Source of the DNA: Luteimonas marina
GTDB taxonomy: Bacteria > Pseudomonadota > Gammaproteobacteria > Xanthomonadales > Xanthomonadaceae
Reading direction: 5' to 3'
Length of the DNA stretch: 64,000 bases
NCBI RefSeq assembly: GCF_007859325.1
Contig: NZ_VOHK01000004.1
Span: 124,001-188,000 of the forward strand
A program made the position numbers and the translations under genes. Numbering within the stretch: the first letter of the stretch is position 1; each line of letters begins with the position of its first letter. Shown here in pieces: positions 41,158 through 49,774 of the stretch. Under the pieces are notes generated by a model that did no database searches, was not told where the DNA came from, and saw only the letters and a program-made list of their open reading frames with translations.

Positions 41158-41352
41158 TGTCCAGACCCGAAGGGCGCCGCACACGGATGTGCGGCGTTTT
41201 CCGCCACGGCAGGATGCCGTGTCGGAAAATCCGCAGGAATGTTCCAGCGGAAGGCTTGTGACCTTGCGGGGAAGGCCGTTTCTTTTGGTGACTTTTCTTT
41301 GGGCCAGCAAAGAAAAGTTACCCGCTCGCTCGTGGCGAGCGGAAGCTCTTGT
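41158..41352 (-). repeat. Multi-hairpin ~200-bp element, copy D (inverted)
   Basis: This is the most diverged copy. The terminal hairpin is of the copy A type (GCCGCACACGGATGTGCGGC), while the T-rich stem is shifted but still paired (TTTTCTTTG/CAAAGAAAA). It lies directly after moxR; the non-coding stretch 41128-41627 contains only copies D and E. Confidence 0.75.
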
Positions 41353-41373
41353 CCTTCGTTTTGCATTTCAAAG

Positions 41374-41566
41374 TCAAGAGCTTCCGTCCGCTGTCGCGGC
41401 CGGGTTCATTTCTTTTGCTGGCCCAAAAGAAACGAACCAAAGAAAAGGGCCTTCCTCGACACTACAAACCTGCCATCGGCAAGTTCGACGGGATTTTTCG
41501 ACACGGCATCCATGCCGTGGCGAAAAACGGCGGGCATCCATGCCCGCCGCCCTCCGGGTCTGGACA
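41374..41566 (+). repeat. Multi-hairpin ~200-bp element, copy E
   Basis: This copy has the same variant as copy C (CGGCGGGCAT/ATGCCCGCCG terminal hairpin, TTTCTTTTG/CAAAAGAAA stem with CTGGCC loop). It points away from copy D, so the two 5' ends meet in the middle. The DUF58 start codon is 62 bases downstream. Confidence 0.85.
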
Positions 41567-41627
41567 GGATGTCGGCACTCCGTCGAAAAGCAGAACTGCG
41601 AATGCGCAAACCCGCATCGGAGCTGGC

Positions 41628-42626
41628 ATGGCCAGTCTCATAAGTCCGAGGCGGTCGCCACTGCTGCAACGCGCGCATGCGCGCTTCGATGCGTGGGCGC
41701 GCAGGCGGACGCCGGCTGCGCTGCCGGTGCGCTTCGACCGTCATCGCATCTACATCCTGCCGACCCGGTTCGGGGCGTTCTTCACCGTCCTGCTGCTGGT
41801 GATGGGCGTCGGTGCACTGAACTACAACAACAACCCGGCGCTGCTGTTGTGCCTGCTGCTGGCCGGGGCTGGGATCGCCAGCCTGCTGCAGGCGCAGCTG
41901 CAGTTGGGCGGACTGGAAATCCACGCCATCGGCGCCGAGCCGGTGCCCGCGGGCACGGCCCTGCTGATGCGCGTCCATGCGCGCGCGCCGGTCGGGCGCG
42001 CGCGGCGTGGCCTGCGTGTCGAATGCGGCGGGCAGGCCGCCGTCCTCTCGCTGGACGATGGCGCCGGCGAGGCCGTGCTGTCGCTGCCCACCGCCACCCG
42101 CGGCTGGCTGGATCCGGGCCGGCTGCGGATCTCCACGACGCGCCCGCTCGGCCTCGCCCGCGCCTGGGCCTATGCCTGGAGCGATGCGCCGCTGCTGGTC
42201 TACCCCGCGCCCGAGGCCGGCGGCCCGCCGCTGCCGTCGGGCGCCGGCGACTCCCTGCACTCGCGCCTGCAGCCGGCCGGCGACGACGTCCATCACCTGC
42301 GCGACTGGCGGCGCGGGGACAGTCGCCGGGCCGTGGCGTGGAAGGCCTCGGCCCGGCGCGACGCCCTGCTCGTGCGCGAGTTCGAACAGCCGCTCGGCGC
42401 CGACATCGTGCTCGACTGGCGCGCGCTGGCCGCGCTGCGCCACGAGGACCGCATCCGCCGTCTGGCGCGCTGGGTCGACGAGGCCGAGCGCGAATCGCGC
42501 CGCTACCGCCTGCTGCTGCCGGGCCAGCCGCCGCTCGGTCCCGGCAGCGGCGCCGCGCATCGCCACGCCTGCCTGCGCGCGCTGGCCTTGCTGCCGAAGG
42601 ACATCGCCGATGGCGCGCCGCGCTGA
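41628..42626 (+). CDS. DUF58 domain membrane protein
   Basis: This 332-residue protein has two adjacent membrane helices (about 47-63 and 70-88). The DUF58 core follows, with the signature region RLQPAGDDVHHLRDWRRGDSR, and continues LVREFEQP. DUF58 proteins accompany MoxR ATPases and transglutaminase-like proteins; their role is unknown, perhaps cell-envelope assembly. ATG 41628 has GGAG at correct spacing. It overlaps the next gene by 17 bases. Confidence 0.9.
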   Translation: MASLISPRRSPLLQRAHARFDAWARRRTPAALPVRFDRHRIYILPTRFGAFFTVLLLVMGVGALNYNNNPALLLCLLLAGAGIASLLQAQLQLGGLEIHAIGAEPVPAGTALLMRVHARAPVGRARRGLRVECGGQAAVLSLDDGAGEAVLSLPTATRGWLDPGRLRISTTRPLGLARAWAYAWSDAPLLVYPAPEAGGPPLPSGAGDSLHSRLQPAGDDVHHLRDWRRGDSRRAVAWKASARRDALLVREFEQPLGADIVLDWRALAALRHEDRIRRLARWVDEAERESRRYRLLLPGQPPLGPGSGAAHRHACLRALALLPKDIADGAPR

Positions 42627-44565
42627 GTCGCCCGCGCTGTCGACGGCCGGGCGCGCCTGGTCGCTCGCGGCGGCGGCGGCCTGCCTGCTGCCGCTGCTGC
42701 CGCAGCTGCCGCCGACGATCGCGGTCGGCAGCGTCGCGATCGGCCTGGCGATCGCCGCGCTGTCGTGGCGGCGCCCGCTGCCGGGCTGGCTGCGCATGCT
42801 GCTGGCGCTGGCGCTGGTCGGCACGGTGCTGGCGATGTCGCGCTTCGCGCTGGGGCGCGACACCGCCTGCGCGCTGCTCGCGGCGATGCTCGCGATCAAG
42901 CCCGGCGAACTGGTCACGCTGCGCGATGCGCGCAGCCTGGTCGGCTTCGCGCTGTTCGCGCCGTTCTCGACCTTCCTGCTCGACCAGGGACCGCTGTCGC
43001 TGCTGCTCGGGCTGGCGGGCACGACGCTGGCGCTGGTGGCGCTGCTGCAGCTGTCGGAAGAGGAATCGGGCGATGCCGCATCCGTGCCGCCGTGGCGACG
43101 CCTCGCCAGCGTCGGCCGCCTGATCGCGATCGGCCTGCCGCTGGCGCTGGCCGCGTTCTGGTTGTTCCCGCGCATCGGCTCGCCGCTGTGGGGCGTGCCC
43201 GAACGCGTCCTCGCCCGCCCCGGCCTGTCCGACGAGATGACGCCGGGCGAATGGATCGAGTTCATGACCGACGATCGCCCGGCCCTGCGGGTGACCTTCT
43301 CCGGCGCAGCGCCGCAGGCCTCGCAGATGTACTGGCGCGGCCCGGTGCTGATGGACTACGACGGACGCAGTTGGACCCGTTCGCGCTGGCTGCGCAACAT
43401 CCCCGCACCCGACATCACGCGCAGCGATGCGGTCTGGGACTACGAGATGGCGGTCGAGCCCACCGACCGCCGCACCCTGGTCGCGCTGGAGCTGCCCGAC
43501 GCCGCGCCCGCCGGCGCGCGCCTGTCCTGGGACTACGGACTGGAAACGCCCGCGCCGATGAGCGCGGTGAGCCGCTGGCGCATGCGCGCCTCGCCGCCGC
43601 GCGCGTTCGAGGCGACGCTGCCGCTGATGCTGCGCCAGAACGCGCTGCGCCTGCCCGACGGCTACAACCCGCGCACCGTCGCGCTGGCGCGGCAATGGCG
43701 CCAGGACAACGGCCCGGGCAACGACGACGCCATCGTCGAACGCGCGCTGGCGATGGTCCGCGCCGACTTCGGCTACACGCTCGACACGCCCCTGCCCGGC
43801 CGCCACGCCGCCGACGAATTCCTGTTCGACTGGAAGCAGGGTTTCTGCGAACACTTCAGCTCGGCCTTCGTGATCCTGATGCGCGCGGCGGGCATCCCGG
43901 CGCGGGTGGTGACCGGCTACGTCGGCGGCTACCGCAACCCGATCGGCGGCTACTGGATCGTGCGCCGGCAGGATGCGCACGCCTGGGCGGAAGTCTGGCT
44001 GGAGGACCGCGGCTGGGTGCGCGTCGACCCGACCGCGGCGGTCGCGCCGGAGCGCATCTACGACACCCTCGACGACCGCGCCGGCGGCGGCGGTTTCGGC
44101 GCCCTACCGGGCGTGGCGCCGATGCTCGATCTGGGCGACTGGCTGCGGCGCGGCTGGAACGACCTCGTGCTCGGCTTCGACGCCGCGCGCCAGACCGCGA
44201 TGCTGCGCCCGCTGGGCCTGGAATCGACCGGTTCGCGCGGACTGGTCGGCCTGTTCGCCGCCTGCGCCGGGCTGGCGCTGGCCTGGATGCTGTGGCTGAC
44301 CGCGCGCAGCGAACGCGACGGCGATCCGGTACTGCGCGCCTGGCACCGGCTGGGCGCCCGCTATGCGCGAATCGGCCTGGCGCGCGAATCGCACGAACCG
44401 GCAGCCGAGTGGGCGGCCCGTGTCGCGATCGCCCATCCACGCGGCGCCGACGAACTGATCGCGCTCAGCGCACGTTTCGTGGAATGGCGCTACGCTTCGC
44501 GTACGGACGCCGACAACGATCCCCGGCCATTGATCCGCAACCTGCGAAGACACCGCCCCGCATGA
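42610..44565 (+). CDS. tgpA: TgpA-like transglutaminase-family membrane protein
   Basis: This 651-residue protein has about six N-terminal membrane helices, a periplasmic transglutaminase-like domain, a further helix (about 545-563) and a cytoplasmic tail. The papain-like triad is complete: Cys413 (KQGFCEHFSSAF), His457 (DAHAWAEVW) and Asp473 (VRVDPTA). It resembles Pseudomonas TgpA, an essential protein of unclear substrate. It overlaps DUF58 by 17 bases and shares four bases with a possible upstream start of the Slp gene. Confidence 0.9.
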   Translation: MARRAESPALSTAGRAWSLAAAAACLLPLLPQLPPTIAVGSVAIGLAIAALSWRRPLPGWLRMLLALALVGTVLAMSRFALGRDTACALLAAMLAIKPGELVTLRDARSLVGFALFAPFSTFLLDQGPLSLLLGLAGTTLALVALLQLSEEESGDAASVPPWRRLASVGRLIAIGLPLALAAFWLFPRIGSPLWGVPERVLARPGLSDEMTPGEWIEFMTDDRPALRVTFSGAAPQASQMYWRGPVLMDYDGRSWTRSRWLRNIPAPDITRSDAVWDYEMAVEPTDRRTLVALELPDAAPAGARLSWDYGLETPAPMSAVSRWRMRASPPRAFEATLPLMLRQNALRLPDGYNPRTVALARQWRQDNGPGNDDAIVERALAMVRADFGYTLDTPLPGRHAADEFLFDWKQGFCEHFSSAFVILMRAAGIPARVVTGYVGGYRNPIGGYWIVRRQDAHAWAEVWLEDRGWVRVDPTAAVAPERIYDTLDDRAGGGGFGALPGVAPMLDLGDWLRRGWNDLVLGFDAARQTAMLRPLGLESTGSRGLVGLFAACAGLALAWMLWLTARSERDGDPVLRAWHRLGARYARIGLARESHEPAAEWAARVAIAHPRGADELIALSARFVEWRYASRTDADNDPRPLIRNLRRHRPA

Positions 44566-44588
44566 CCCAATTGCCCGGAGCCGCCACC

Positions 44589-45074
44589 ATGACCTCCCGC
44601 CTCCTCGTTCCCGCTGCGGCGCTGTTGCTGGCCGCATGCGCCTCGCACCACCCCAGGCCGCTGCAGGGCACGTTCGCCGAAACGACGCCCCACGCGACCA
44701 TGGAAACCGACATGACGGGCGCGCAGGTGCGCTGGGGCGGGATCATCGTGCAGGTCGAGCCCAAGGCCAACGCCACCTGCTTCGAAATGATGTCGACGCG
44801 GCTGACCGAGACCGGCCGTCCGTACTGGGCGACCGACGACAGCAACGGCCGCTTCATCGCCTGCCGTACCGGCTTCTACGACCCGGCCATCTTCGAACGT
44901 GGCCGCGAGGTGACCTTCATCGGTCGCATCGAGGGTTACGAGAACCGTCGCATCGGCGAATACGACTACCGCTTCCCGAAGGTCGCTGCCGACGTGGTCT
45001 ACCTGTGGTCCAGGCGCGACACGGCCAGGGTCGTCACCCGGCCGGAGCCGTGGCCGTGGTGGGGCTGGTGGTGA
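44589..45074 (+). CDS. Slp-family outer-membrane lipoprotein
   Basis: This 161-residue lipoprotein has signal peptide TSRLLVPAAALLLAAC, Cys17 being lipidated. The body matches Slp proteins (GAQVRWGGIIVQVEP, then RIEGYENRRIGEYDYRFPKV). Slp is a starvation-induced outer-membrane lipoprotein in E. coli. CGGAG lies eight bases before ATG 44589; ATG 44562 is the weaker option. The C-terminus is tryptophan-rich (WPWWGWW). It is the last gene of the moxR set. Confidence 0.88.
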   Translation: MTSRLLVPAAALLLAACASHHPRPLQGTFAETTPHATMETDMTGAQVRWGGIIVQVEPKANATCFEMMSTRLTETGRPYWATDDSNGRFIACRTGFYDPAIFERGREVTFIGRIEGYENRRIGEYDYRFPKVAADVVYLWSRRDTARVVTRPEPWPWWGWW

Positions 45075-45080
45075 TCGGGG

Positions 45081-45175
45081 CGGTGATTCGTGATTGGCGA
45101 TTCGTGATTGGTAAAAGCAGGTGGCACCGCAGACCTCGCTTTTCCTAATCACGAATCGCCAATCACGAATCACGG
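45081..45175. repeat. Heptamer-unit inverted repeat between Slp and HIT genes
   Basis: The left arm is GTGATTC, GTGATTG, GCGATTC, GTGATTG; the right arm read on the other strand gives the same order, including the odd GCGATTC unit. The exact order shows it is one inverted duplication, not independent repeats. Confidence 0.9.
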
Positions 45176-45183
45176 CCCTACGC

Positions 45184-45525
45184 TCAAGTCCCGAAGCGCC
45201 CCAACGGCGCACCCGCGAGCAGATGCAGGTGGATCTGGAACACGGTCTGCCCGCCGTCGCCGTTGCAGTTCATGACGATGCGGTAGCCGTCCTCGTCGAA
45301 GCCCTGCGCCTTCGCATAGTGCGCCGCCGCGACCGCAAGCCGGCCGATGACCTCGGGGCACTCGACCGGCACGTCGTTCAAGGTCGCGAAGGTTTCCTTC
45401 GGCACGAACAGCACGTGCACCGGCGCCTGTGGCGCGATGTCGCGGAACGCGATCACGTGCTCGTCCTCGAACACGATGTCGGCGGGGATCTCGCGGCGGA
45501 TGATCTTGTGGAAGATGGTGGACAT
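45184..45525 (-). CDS. HIT-family nucleotide-binding protein, altered triad
   Basis: This 113-residue protein of the HinT type hydrolyses purine nucleoside phosphoramidates in the family. It has the N-terminal IFHKIIRREIPADIVFEDE and a C-terminal triad region reading FQIHLHLLAG. Known HinT proteins have His-X-His-X-His there; the first histidine is glutamine in this sequence. The nucleophilic second histidine is kept, so activity may remain. ATG 45525 opens the conserved domain. It is convergent with the Slp gene. Confidence 0.9.
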   Translation of the reverse strand: MSTIFHKIIRREIPADIVFEDEHVIAFRDIAPQAPVHVLFVPKETFATLNDVPVECPEVIGRLAVAAAHYAKAQGFDEDGYRIVMNCNGDGGQTVFQIHLHLLAGAPLGRFGT

Positions 45526-45576
45526 GGGCCGGGGTTCGGAATCGGGGATTCGGGGTTGGACAAAGCCTAGCGGATT

Positions 45577-45648
45577 GTCATCCCGAGCGGAGCGAGGGAT
45601 CTTCTTTCCGGAACGAAAGGCAGATCCCTCGCTCCGCTCGGGATGACA
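45577..45648. repeat. REP-like inverted repeat (family C)
   Basis: GTCATCCCGAGCGGAGCGAG and an exact complement form arms of 26-27 bases around about 18 bases. It lies between recR and the HIT gene. Confidence 0.92.
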
Positions 45649-45692
45649 GCCTGGCAACGACGCTTCATTCTCCGACTCCCGCCCACCGGCCC

Positions 45693-46286
45693 CTATGCCA
45701 TCTCGCTGCGCGACCCGAACGCATGCGACAGCGTGCCGCGGTCGACGTACTCCAGTTCGCCGCCCAGCGGCACGCCGTGCGCGAGGCGGCTCGGCTTCAC
45801 GCCGTGCTGGCGCGCGAGCTGGGCGAGGTAGTGCGCGGTGGCCTCGCCTTCGACCGTGGGATTGGTGGCGATGATTAGCTCCTGCACCTCGCCTTCCTGC
45901 AGTCGTTCTGCCAGGCGATCGAGGCCGATCTCGCGCGGGCCGATGCCGTCCAGCGGGCTCAGGCGCCCCTGCAGCACGAAATACAGGCCGCGGTAGCCGG
46001 TGGCCTGCTCGATCGCCAACCGGTCTGCGGGCGATTCGACCGCGCACAGCTGGTGCGCATCGCGCGCGGCGCTGGCGCAGGTGGCGCAGACCTCGGTCTC
46101 GCTGAAGTCGCGGCAGCGCGTGCAGTGCCCGACGCGCTCCACCGCCTCGGACAGCGCCGAGGCCAGCCGCCGCCCGCCGTCGCGCTCGCGTTCGAGCACG
46201 TGGTAGGCCATCCGCTGCGCGGTCTTCTGGCCCACGCCGGGCAGCACACGGAAGGCTTCGATCAGTTGTTCGAGGAGGGAGGACAT
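45693..46286 (-). CDS. recR: Recombination protein RecR
   Basis: RecR forms a clamp and works with RecO and RecF in gap repair. The 197 residues have the HhH motif ([15 protein letters not shown]), the zinc finger CTRC-CATC (Cys55, 58, 67, 70) and a Toprim domain with [12 protein letters not shown] 46286 begins the family sequence; the upstream frame is repeat. ybaB-recR is the conserved order downstream of dnaX. Confidence 0.96.
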   Translation of the reverse strand: MSSLLEQLIEAFRVLPGVGQKTAQRMAYHVLERERDGGRRLASALSEAVERVGHCTRCRDFSETEVCATCASAARDAHQLCAVESPADRLAIEQATGYRGLYFVLQGRLSPLDGIGPREIGLDRLAERLQEGEVQELIIATNPTVEGEATAHYLAQLARQHGVKPSRLAHGVPLGGELEYVDRGTLSHAFGSRSEMA

Positions 46287-46288
46287 CG

Positions 46289-46385
46289 GTTGGTGATTCG
46301 TGATGGGTGATTGGTGATTCGAAAAAGCAAAGGCCGGCGACGAATCCGCTCCTGCCAATCACCCATCACGAATCACCAATCACGG
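46289..46385. repeat. Heptamer-unit inverted repeat between ybaB and recR
   Basis: The arms share the ordered units GTGATTC, GTGATGG, GTGATTG on opposite strands. It begins about five bases after the ybaB stop and runs to within three bases of the recR start codon. Confidence 0.88.
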
Positions 46386-46389
46386 CCCC

Positions 46390-46710
46390 TCAGAACGGCA
46401 GCTTCATCCCCGGCGGCAGCGGCATGCCGGCGGTGGCGCCGGCCATCTTCTCCTTCGAGGCGGCGTCGATCTTGTTCGAGGCGTCGTTGAACGCGGCGGC
46501 GACCAGGTCCTCGGCCATCTCCGGATCGGACAGCACGCTCGGGTCGATGCGCACCTTGCGGCACTCCTTGGTGCCCGACAGGGTCACGCTGACCATGCCG
46601 CCGCCGGCGCTGCCGGTGACTTCCAGCGCGGCGATTTCCTGCTGCACGCGCTGCATGTTCTCCTGCATCTTCTGCGCCTGCTGCATCAGCTGGGCGATGT
46701 TTCCACGCAT
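46390..46710 (-). CDS. ybaB: YbaB/EbfC nucleoid-associated protein
   Basis: This 106-residue DNA-binding dimer is of the YbaB/EbfC type. The N-terminal helix is [20 protein letters not shown], followed by the glycine turn [14 protein letters not shown] and the [10 protein letters not shown] region. The C-terminus ends in [12 protein letters not shown], a common tail. It sits between dnaX and recR, the near-universal arrangement. Confidence 0.95.
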   Translation of the reverse strand: MRGNIAQLMQQAQKMQENMQRVQQEIAALEVTGSAGGGMVSVTLSGTKECRKVRIDPSVLSDPEMAEDLVAAAFNDASNKIDAASKEKMAGATAGMPLPPGMKLPF

Positions 46711-46719
46711 TGGTTGTTC

Positions 46720-46780
46720 TCCAGGGCTGGGGGCTGAGGGCTGGGCGGAGCTTCTGCTTCTTCAGCCCTCAACCCTCGTC
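46720..46780. repeat. Heptamer-type inverted repeat between dnaX and ybaB
   Basis: The left arm reads GGGCTGG, GGGCTGA, GGGCTGG; the right arm on the reverse strand reads GGGTTGA, GGGCTGA. The TGA of the first right-arm unit is the dnaX stop codon. The unit sequence differs from the GTGATTC family but has the same seven-base period and position. Confidence 0.7.
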
Positions 46781-48508
46781 ATACGGTCTTATGGAATCGG
46801 GGACGAGCTTCGCACCCTGCTGCTGCATCAGCCGCTGCACCTGCGGGTCGGACAGGAACGCGCTCTCGGCGGCGGCCTGGCGCTGGTCGCGCTGGCGCTC
46901 GTTGCGCGCGTGCAGGGTTTCGCCCGAGGCCTGCGCGCCAGCCTCGAATCGGATCTGCGGCTCGGCCCCGAGCGCCGGCGCCAGGGCGTTGCCCAACTGC
47001 GAGACGAGGAACGGCGCCTTGAGGTGGTCGTCGCTCTCGGGCAGCGACAGCCGCAGCACGCCGTCGCGCCAGTCGACGAACGACGCATGCGCGGCGAGCT
47101 CGCGCACCGGCCCACGCAGCGCGAGGTTGGCGATGAGGTCGAGCCATCCGTCGGCATCGAGCGCCGCGGCCGCAGTAGCCGGTGCACGCGGCGCGGCGGG
47201 TGCAGCGGCAGGCGGCGCCGGCGAACGCGGTTCTTCGACGCTGGGCCGCGGCGCGGGAGGTGCGGGTGGCTCGAGCGGCGGCGCCTGGACCGCGGGCGCT
47301 GCCGCCCTCGGCGCAGGTTTCGGCGCCGGCGTCGCGGCATCTGCCTCCAGCGCGGCGCGCGCGGCCGCCGCGCCACCACCGGCCCGCACCGCCGGCGCAG
47401 TCGACGCCGCGACGCCCTGCGTCCCGCCCTCGGCCGGCCGGAACGCCAGCATCCGCAGCAGGCTCATCTCGAAGCCGGCGCGCGGACCCGGGGCCAGCGG
47501 CAGGTCGCGGCGACCGTTGAGCGCCATCTGGTACCACAGCTGCACCAGTTCGGGCCGCAGCGCGGCGGCCAGCGCGTCGACGTCGATGCCGTCGGCCTCG
47601 ATCCCGACGTCGGGCACCAGCTGCTTCACCTGGATGCGGTGCAGCGCCGCGGACAGCGCGTCGAGCACGCCGGCCCAGTCGGGCGAGAAATCCGCCAGCG
47701 TCGCCACTTCCGCCATCAGCCGCGCGCCGTCGCCGGACGACAGCGCCTCGAGCAGCGCGCCGACGCGGGTGCGGTCGACCGTGCCCAGCATCTTCGCCAC
47801 GTCCGCATCCGACAGCGTGCCGCCGGTGTAGGCGATCGCCTGGTCGAGCAGCGACAGGCCGTCGCGCAGGCTGCCGTCGGCGGCCTTCGCCAGCTGGCGG
47901 ATGGCGCCGGCGTCCGCGCCGATGCCCTCGGCCTCGAGGATCTTCGCGATCTGCCCGCGGATCTGCTCCTCGTCCAGCCGCTTGAGGTTGAACTGCAGGC
48001 AGCGCGACAGCACCGTGACCAGCAACTTCTCCGGGTCGGTGGTCGCGAACAGGAACTTCACGTGCTCCGGCGGCTCCTCCAGCGTCTTGAGCAGCGCGTT
48101 GAACGCCGGCTTGGACAGCATGTGGACTTCGTCGATCAGGTAGACCTTGTAGCGGCCGCGCGAGGGCATGTACTGCGCGTTGTCGATCAGGTCGCGGACG
48201 TTGTCGACGCCGGTGTTGGAGGCGGCGTCGATCTCCAGCAGGTCGATGTAGCGGCCGGCGTCGATCGCCAGGCAGGTCTCGCACTCGCCGCAGGGATCGG
48301 CGCCGGCGCCCTTCTCGCAGTTCAGGCTCTTGGCGAAGATGCGCGCGATCGTGGTCTTGCCGACGCCGCGGGTGCCGGTGAACAGGTAGGCATGGTGCAC
48401 CCGGCCCGAATCCAGCGCGTTGCTGAGCGCGCGGACCACGTGTTCCTGGCCCACCAGCTCGGCGAACCGCTTGGGACGCCACTTGCGGGCGAGGACGAGG
48501 TAGGACAT
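46769..48508 (-). CDS. dnaX: DNA polymerase III tau/gamma subunit
   Basis: DnaX is the clamp-loader motor. The 579 residues begin with the P-loop GTRGVGKTT (45-53), four zinc-binding cysteines (around GADPCGECETC) and SRC-type motif VLSRCLQFNLKRL. An alanine/proline-rich linker (about 375-455) leads to a C-terminal tau-like domain. I saw no clear A-rich slippery site for gamma formation. The stop codon falls in a heptamer repeat. Confidence 0.96.
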   Translation of the reverse strand: MSYLVLARKWRPKRFAELVGQEHVVRALSNALDSGRVHHAYLFTGTRGVGKTTIARIFAKSLNCEKGAGADPCGECETCLAIDAGRYIDLLEIDAASNTGVDNVRDLIDNAQYMPSRGRYKVYLIDEVHMLSKPAFNALLKTLEEPPEHVKFLFATTDPEKLLVTVLSRCLQFNLKRLDEEQIRGQIAKILEAEGIGADAGAIRQLAKAADGSLRDGLSLLDQAIAYTGGTLSDADVAKMLGTVDRTRVGALLEALSSGDGARLMAEVATLADFSPDWAGVLDALSAALHRIQVKQLVPDVGIEADGIDVDALAAALRPELVQLWYQMALNGRRDLPLAPGPRAGFEMSLLRMLAFRPAEGGTQGVAASTAPAVRAGGGAAAARAALEADAATPAPKPAPRAAAPAVQAPPLEPPAPPAPRPSVEEPRSPAPPAAAPAAPRAPATAAAALDADGWLDLIANLALRGPVRELAAHASFVDWRDGVLRLSLPESDDHLKAPFLVSQLGNALAPALGAEPQIRFEAGAQASGETLHARNERQRDQRQAAAESAFLSDPQVQRLMQQQGAKLVPDSIRPYDEG

Positions 48509-48600
48509 GCGCCCATTGTGCCGCGCCGCGGCGAAGATTGCCCGCCCAGGCGGGCGCTGCGCCGCCGGCGCGCCCGGATCGGGCCCGTACCGGCGTTCGG

Positions 48601-48629
48601 TTGTGGTAAAGCCCGGCCACCGCTAGAAT
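48601..48629 (+). promoter_or_regulatory. Sigma-70-type promoter for tRNA-Ser(GGA)
   Basis: TTGTGG is followed after 17 bases by TAGAAT, a good -10 match. The expected start point is about 38 bases before the tRNA. The SRP RNA downstream may share this transcript. Confidence 0.6.
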
Positions 48630-48673
48630 TTGCGCCCCTGAGCGTGGCGGGAAGCCGCACTCCGGGGACTCCC

Positions 48674-48766
48674 GGAGAGGTGTCCGAGTGGTTGAAGGAG
48701 CACGCCTGGAAAGTGTGTAAGCGTCTAAACCGCGCTTCGGGGGTTCGAATCCCCCTCTCTCCGCCA
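48674..48766 (+). tRNA. tRNA-Ser (anticodon GGA)
   Basis: This is a class II tRNA of 93 bases including encoded CCA. The acceptor GGAGAGG pairs with TCTCTCC (one G-T pair), followed by discriminator G. The anticodon stem CACGC/GTGTG encloses CTGGAAA with GGA in the centre. The variable arm is long, and the T-arm GGGGG-TTCGAAT-CCCCC is perfect. It reads UCC and UCU codons. Confidence 0.97.
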
Positions 48767-48811
48767 GATTCAAGATTCCAGGGCCGTGCGACGCGGCCCC
48801 GTTCCTATGGT

Positions 48812-48913
48812 GGCTCTGTCGGCCCCTCGCGACGCTAGATCGAAAACCCCGCCAGGGCCGGAAGGCAGCAACGGTATCGATCGATGCGGGTGCCGAGGAT
48901 CGTCGGCAGGGCC
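48812..48913 (+). ncRNA. ffs: 4.5S signal recognition particle RNA
   Basis: The conserved SRP domain GCCAGGGCCGGAAGGCAGCA contains the GGAA tetraloop and the asymmetric loop bound by Ffh. The ends GGCTCTGTCGGC and GTCGGCAGGGCC pair with G-U wobbles, giving a single long hairpin of about 102 bases, the usual small bacterial form. It is located beside dnaX, as in many gammaproteobacteria. The exact ends are estimated from pairing. Confidence 0.92.
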
Positions 48914-49005
48914 GCCACCTTTGTTTGCCTTGGCCCTGCCGGCGCTTCAGTGCCTTGCCGTGAACAGCCGGCGGTGCATTGCCCGGACCCGTGGCGACGG
49001 TGCCG

Positions 49006-49446
49006 CTATCCCGCGTCGGAGGGAGTCGTCTGGCGCGGATGCAGCCAGCCCGCGTGCCCGTCGGCATAGCGCTCGTGCTTCCAGATCGGCACCCGCGCCT
49101 TCACCTCGTCGATGATCCAGCGGCAGGCATCGAAGGCCGCGTCGCGGTGTGCGGCGCTGGCGCCCACCCAGACCGCGAGGTCGCCGATGGCGAGGTCGCC
49201 GACGCGGTGCACGGCGCAGGCGTCGAGGATCCCGAACTTCTCCAGCGCTTCGCCGAGGATGCGCTCGCCCTCGGCCTCGGCCAGTTCGACATAGGCCTCG
49301 TAGCGCAGCCCGTGCACCGGGCGACCCTCGTTGTGGTCGCGGACCCAGCCTTCGAAGGCGGCGAAGGCGCCGGCGCGTTCGTGCAGAAGTCGCGCGCGCA
49401 GGGGCGCGATGTCGAAGGGCTGGTCGGCGATGCGGAAGCGGCTCAT
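49006..49446 (-). CDS. moaE: Molybdopterin synthase catalytic subunit MoaE
   Basis: MoaE converts cyclic pyranopterin monophosphate to molybdopterin using sulfur from MoaD. The 146 residues include GAFAAFEGWVRDHNEGR and HRVGDLAIGDLAVWVG, and the catalytic-lysine region VPIWKHERYADG. ATG 49446 begins the family sequence. It is separated from moaD by 85 bases that hold half of a family A repeat, unlike the tight overlaps elsewhere in this operon. Confidence 0.95.
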   Translation of the reverse strand: MSRFRIADQPFDIAPLRARLLHERAGAFAAFEGWVRDHNEGRPVHGLRYEAYVELAEAEGERILGEALEKFGILDACAVHRVGDLAIGDLAVWVGASAAHRDAAFDACRWIIDEVKARVPIWKHERYADGHAGWLHPRQTTPSDAG

Positions 49447-49481
49447 GCCGGTCGCTCCGGCTCGCGTGGCGGAACGGCGAC

Positions 49482-49511
49482 ATGAATCCGGGCTTTCGCC
49501 GGGATGACGGC
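49482..49511. repeat. Single family A repeat arm between moaD and moaE
   Basis: AATCCGGGCTTTCGCCGGGATGACGG is one arm of the family A element, able to fold as a short hairpin alone. No partner arm is present, so it may be a remnant. Confidence 0.7.
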
Positions 49512-49531
49512 GGAAGGAATGCCGGACACGC

Positions 49532-49774
49532 TCAACCTCCTGACACCGGCGGAATGAAGGCGATCTCCGCGCCATCGCGCACCGCATCCTCCCACCGGGC
49601 GAAGGCACCGTCGACGGCGACGCGCAGGCGTTCGACCGGCAGGGCGAAGCCGTGGCGCGAGCGCGCTTCCCCGTACAGCGCGGACAGGTCCGGCGCGGCG
49701 GTCTCCAGGGTTTCCGACGACGCGCCTGCGGCGTCGCGCAGGCTGGCGAAGTACAGCAGGGTCACCTTCGCCAT
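49532..49774 (-). CDS. moaD: Molybdopterin synthase sulfur carrier MoaD
   Basis: This 80-residue ubiquitin-like protein ends in PPVSGG, the double glycine that is thiocarboxylated. The N-terminus VTLLYFASLRDAAG is typical. The start shares one base with the moaC stop. It works as a heterotetramer with MoaE, encoded next. Confidence 0.93.
   Translation of the reverse strand: MAKVTLLYFASLRDAAGASSETLETAAPDLSALYGEARSRHGFALPVERLRVAVDGAFARWEDAVRDGAEIAFIPPVSGG

Noticed and set aside
46307-48838. 843-codon open frame opposite ybaB and dnaX
   Set aside because: It is antisense to dnaX and runs through tRNA-Ser, so it cannot be a real gene over its length.
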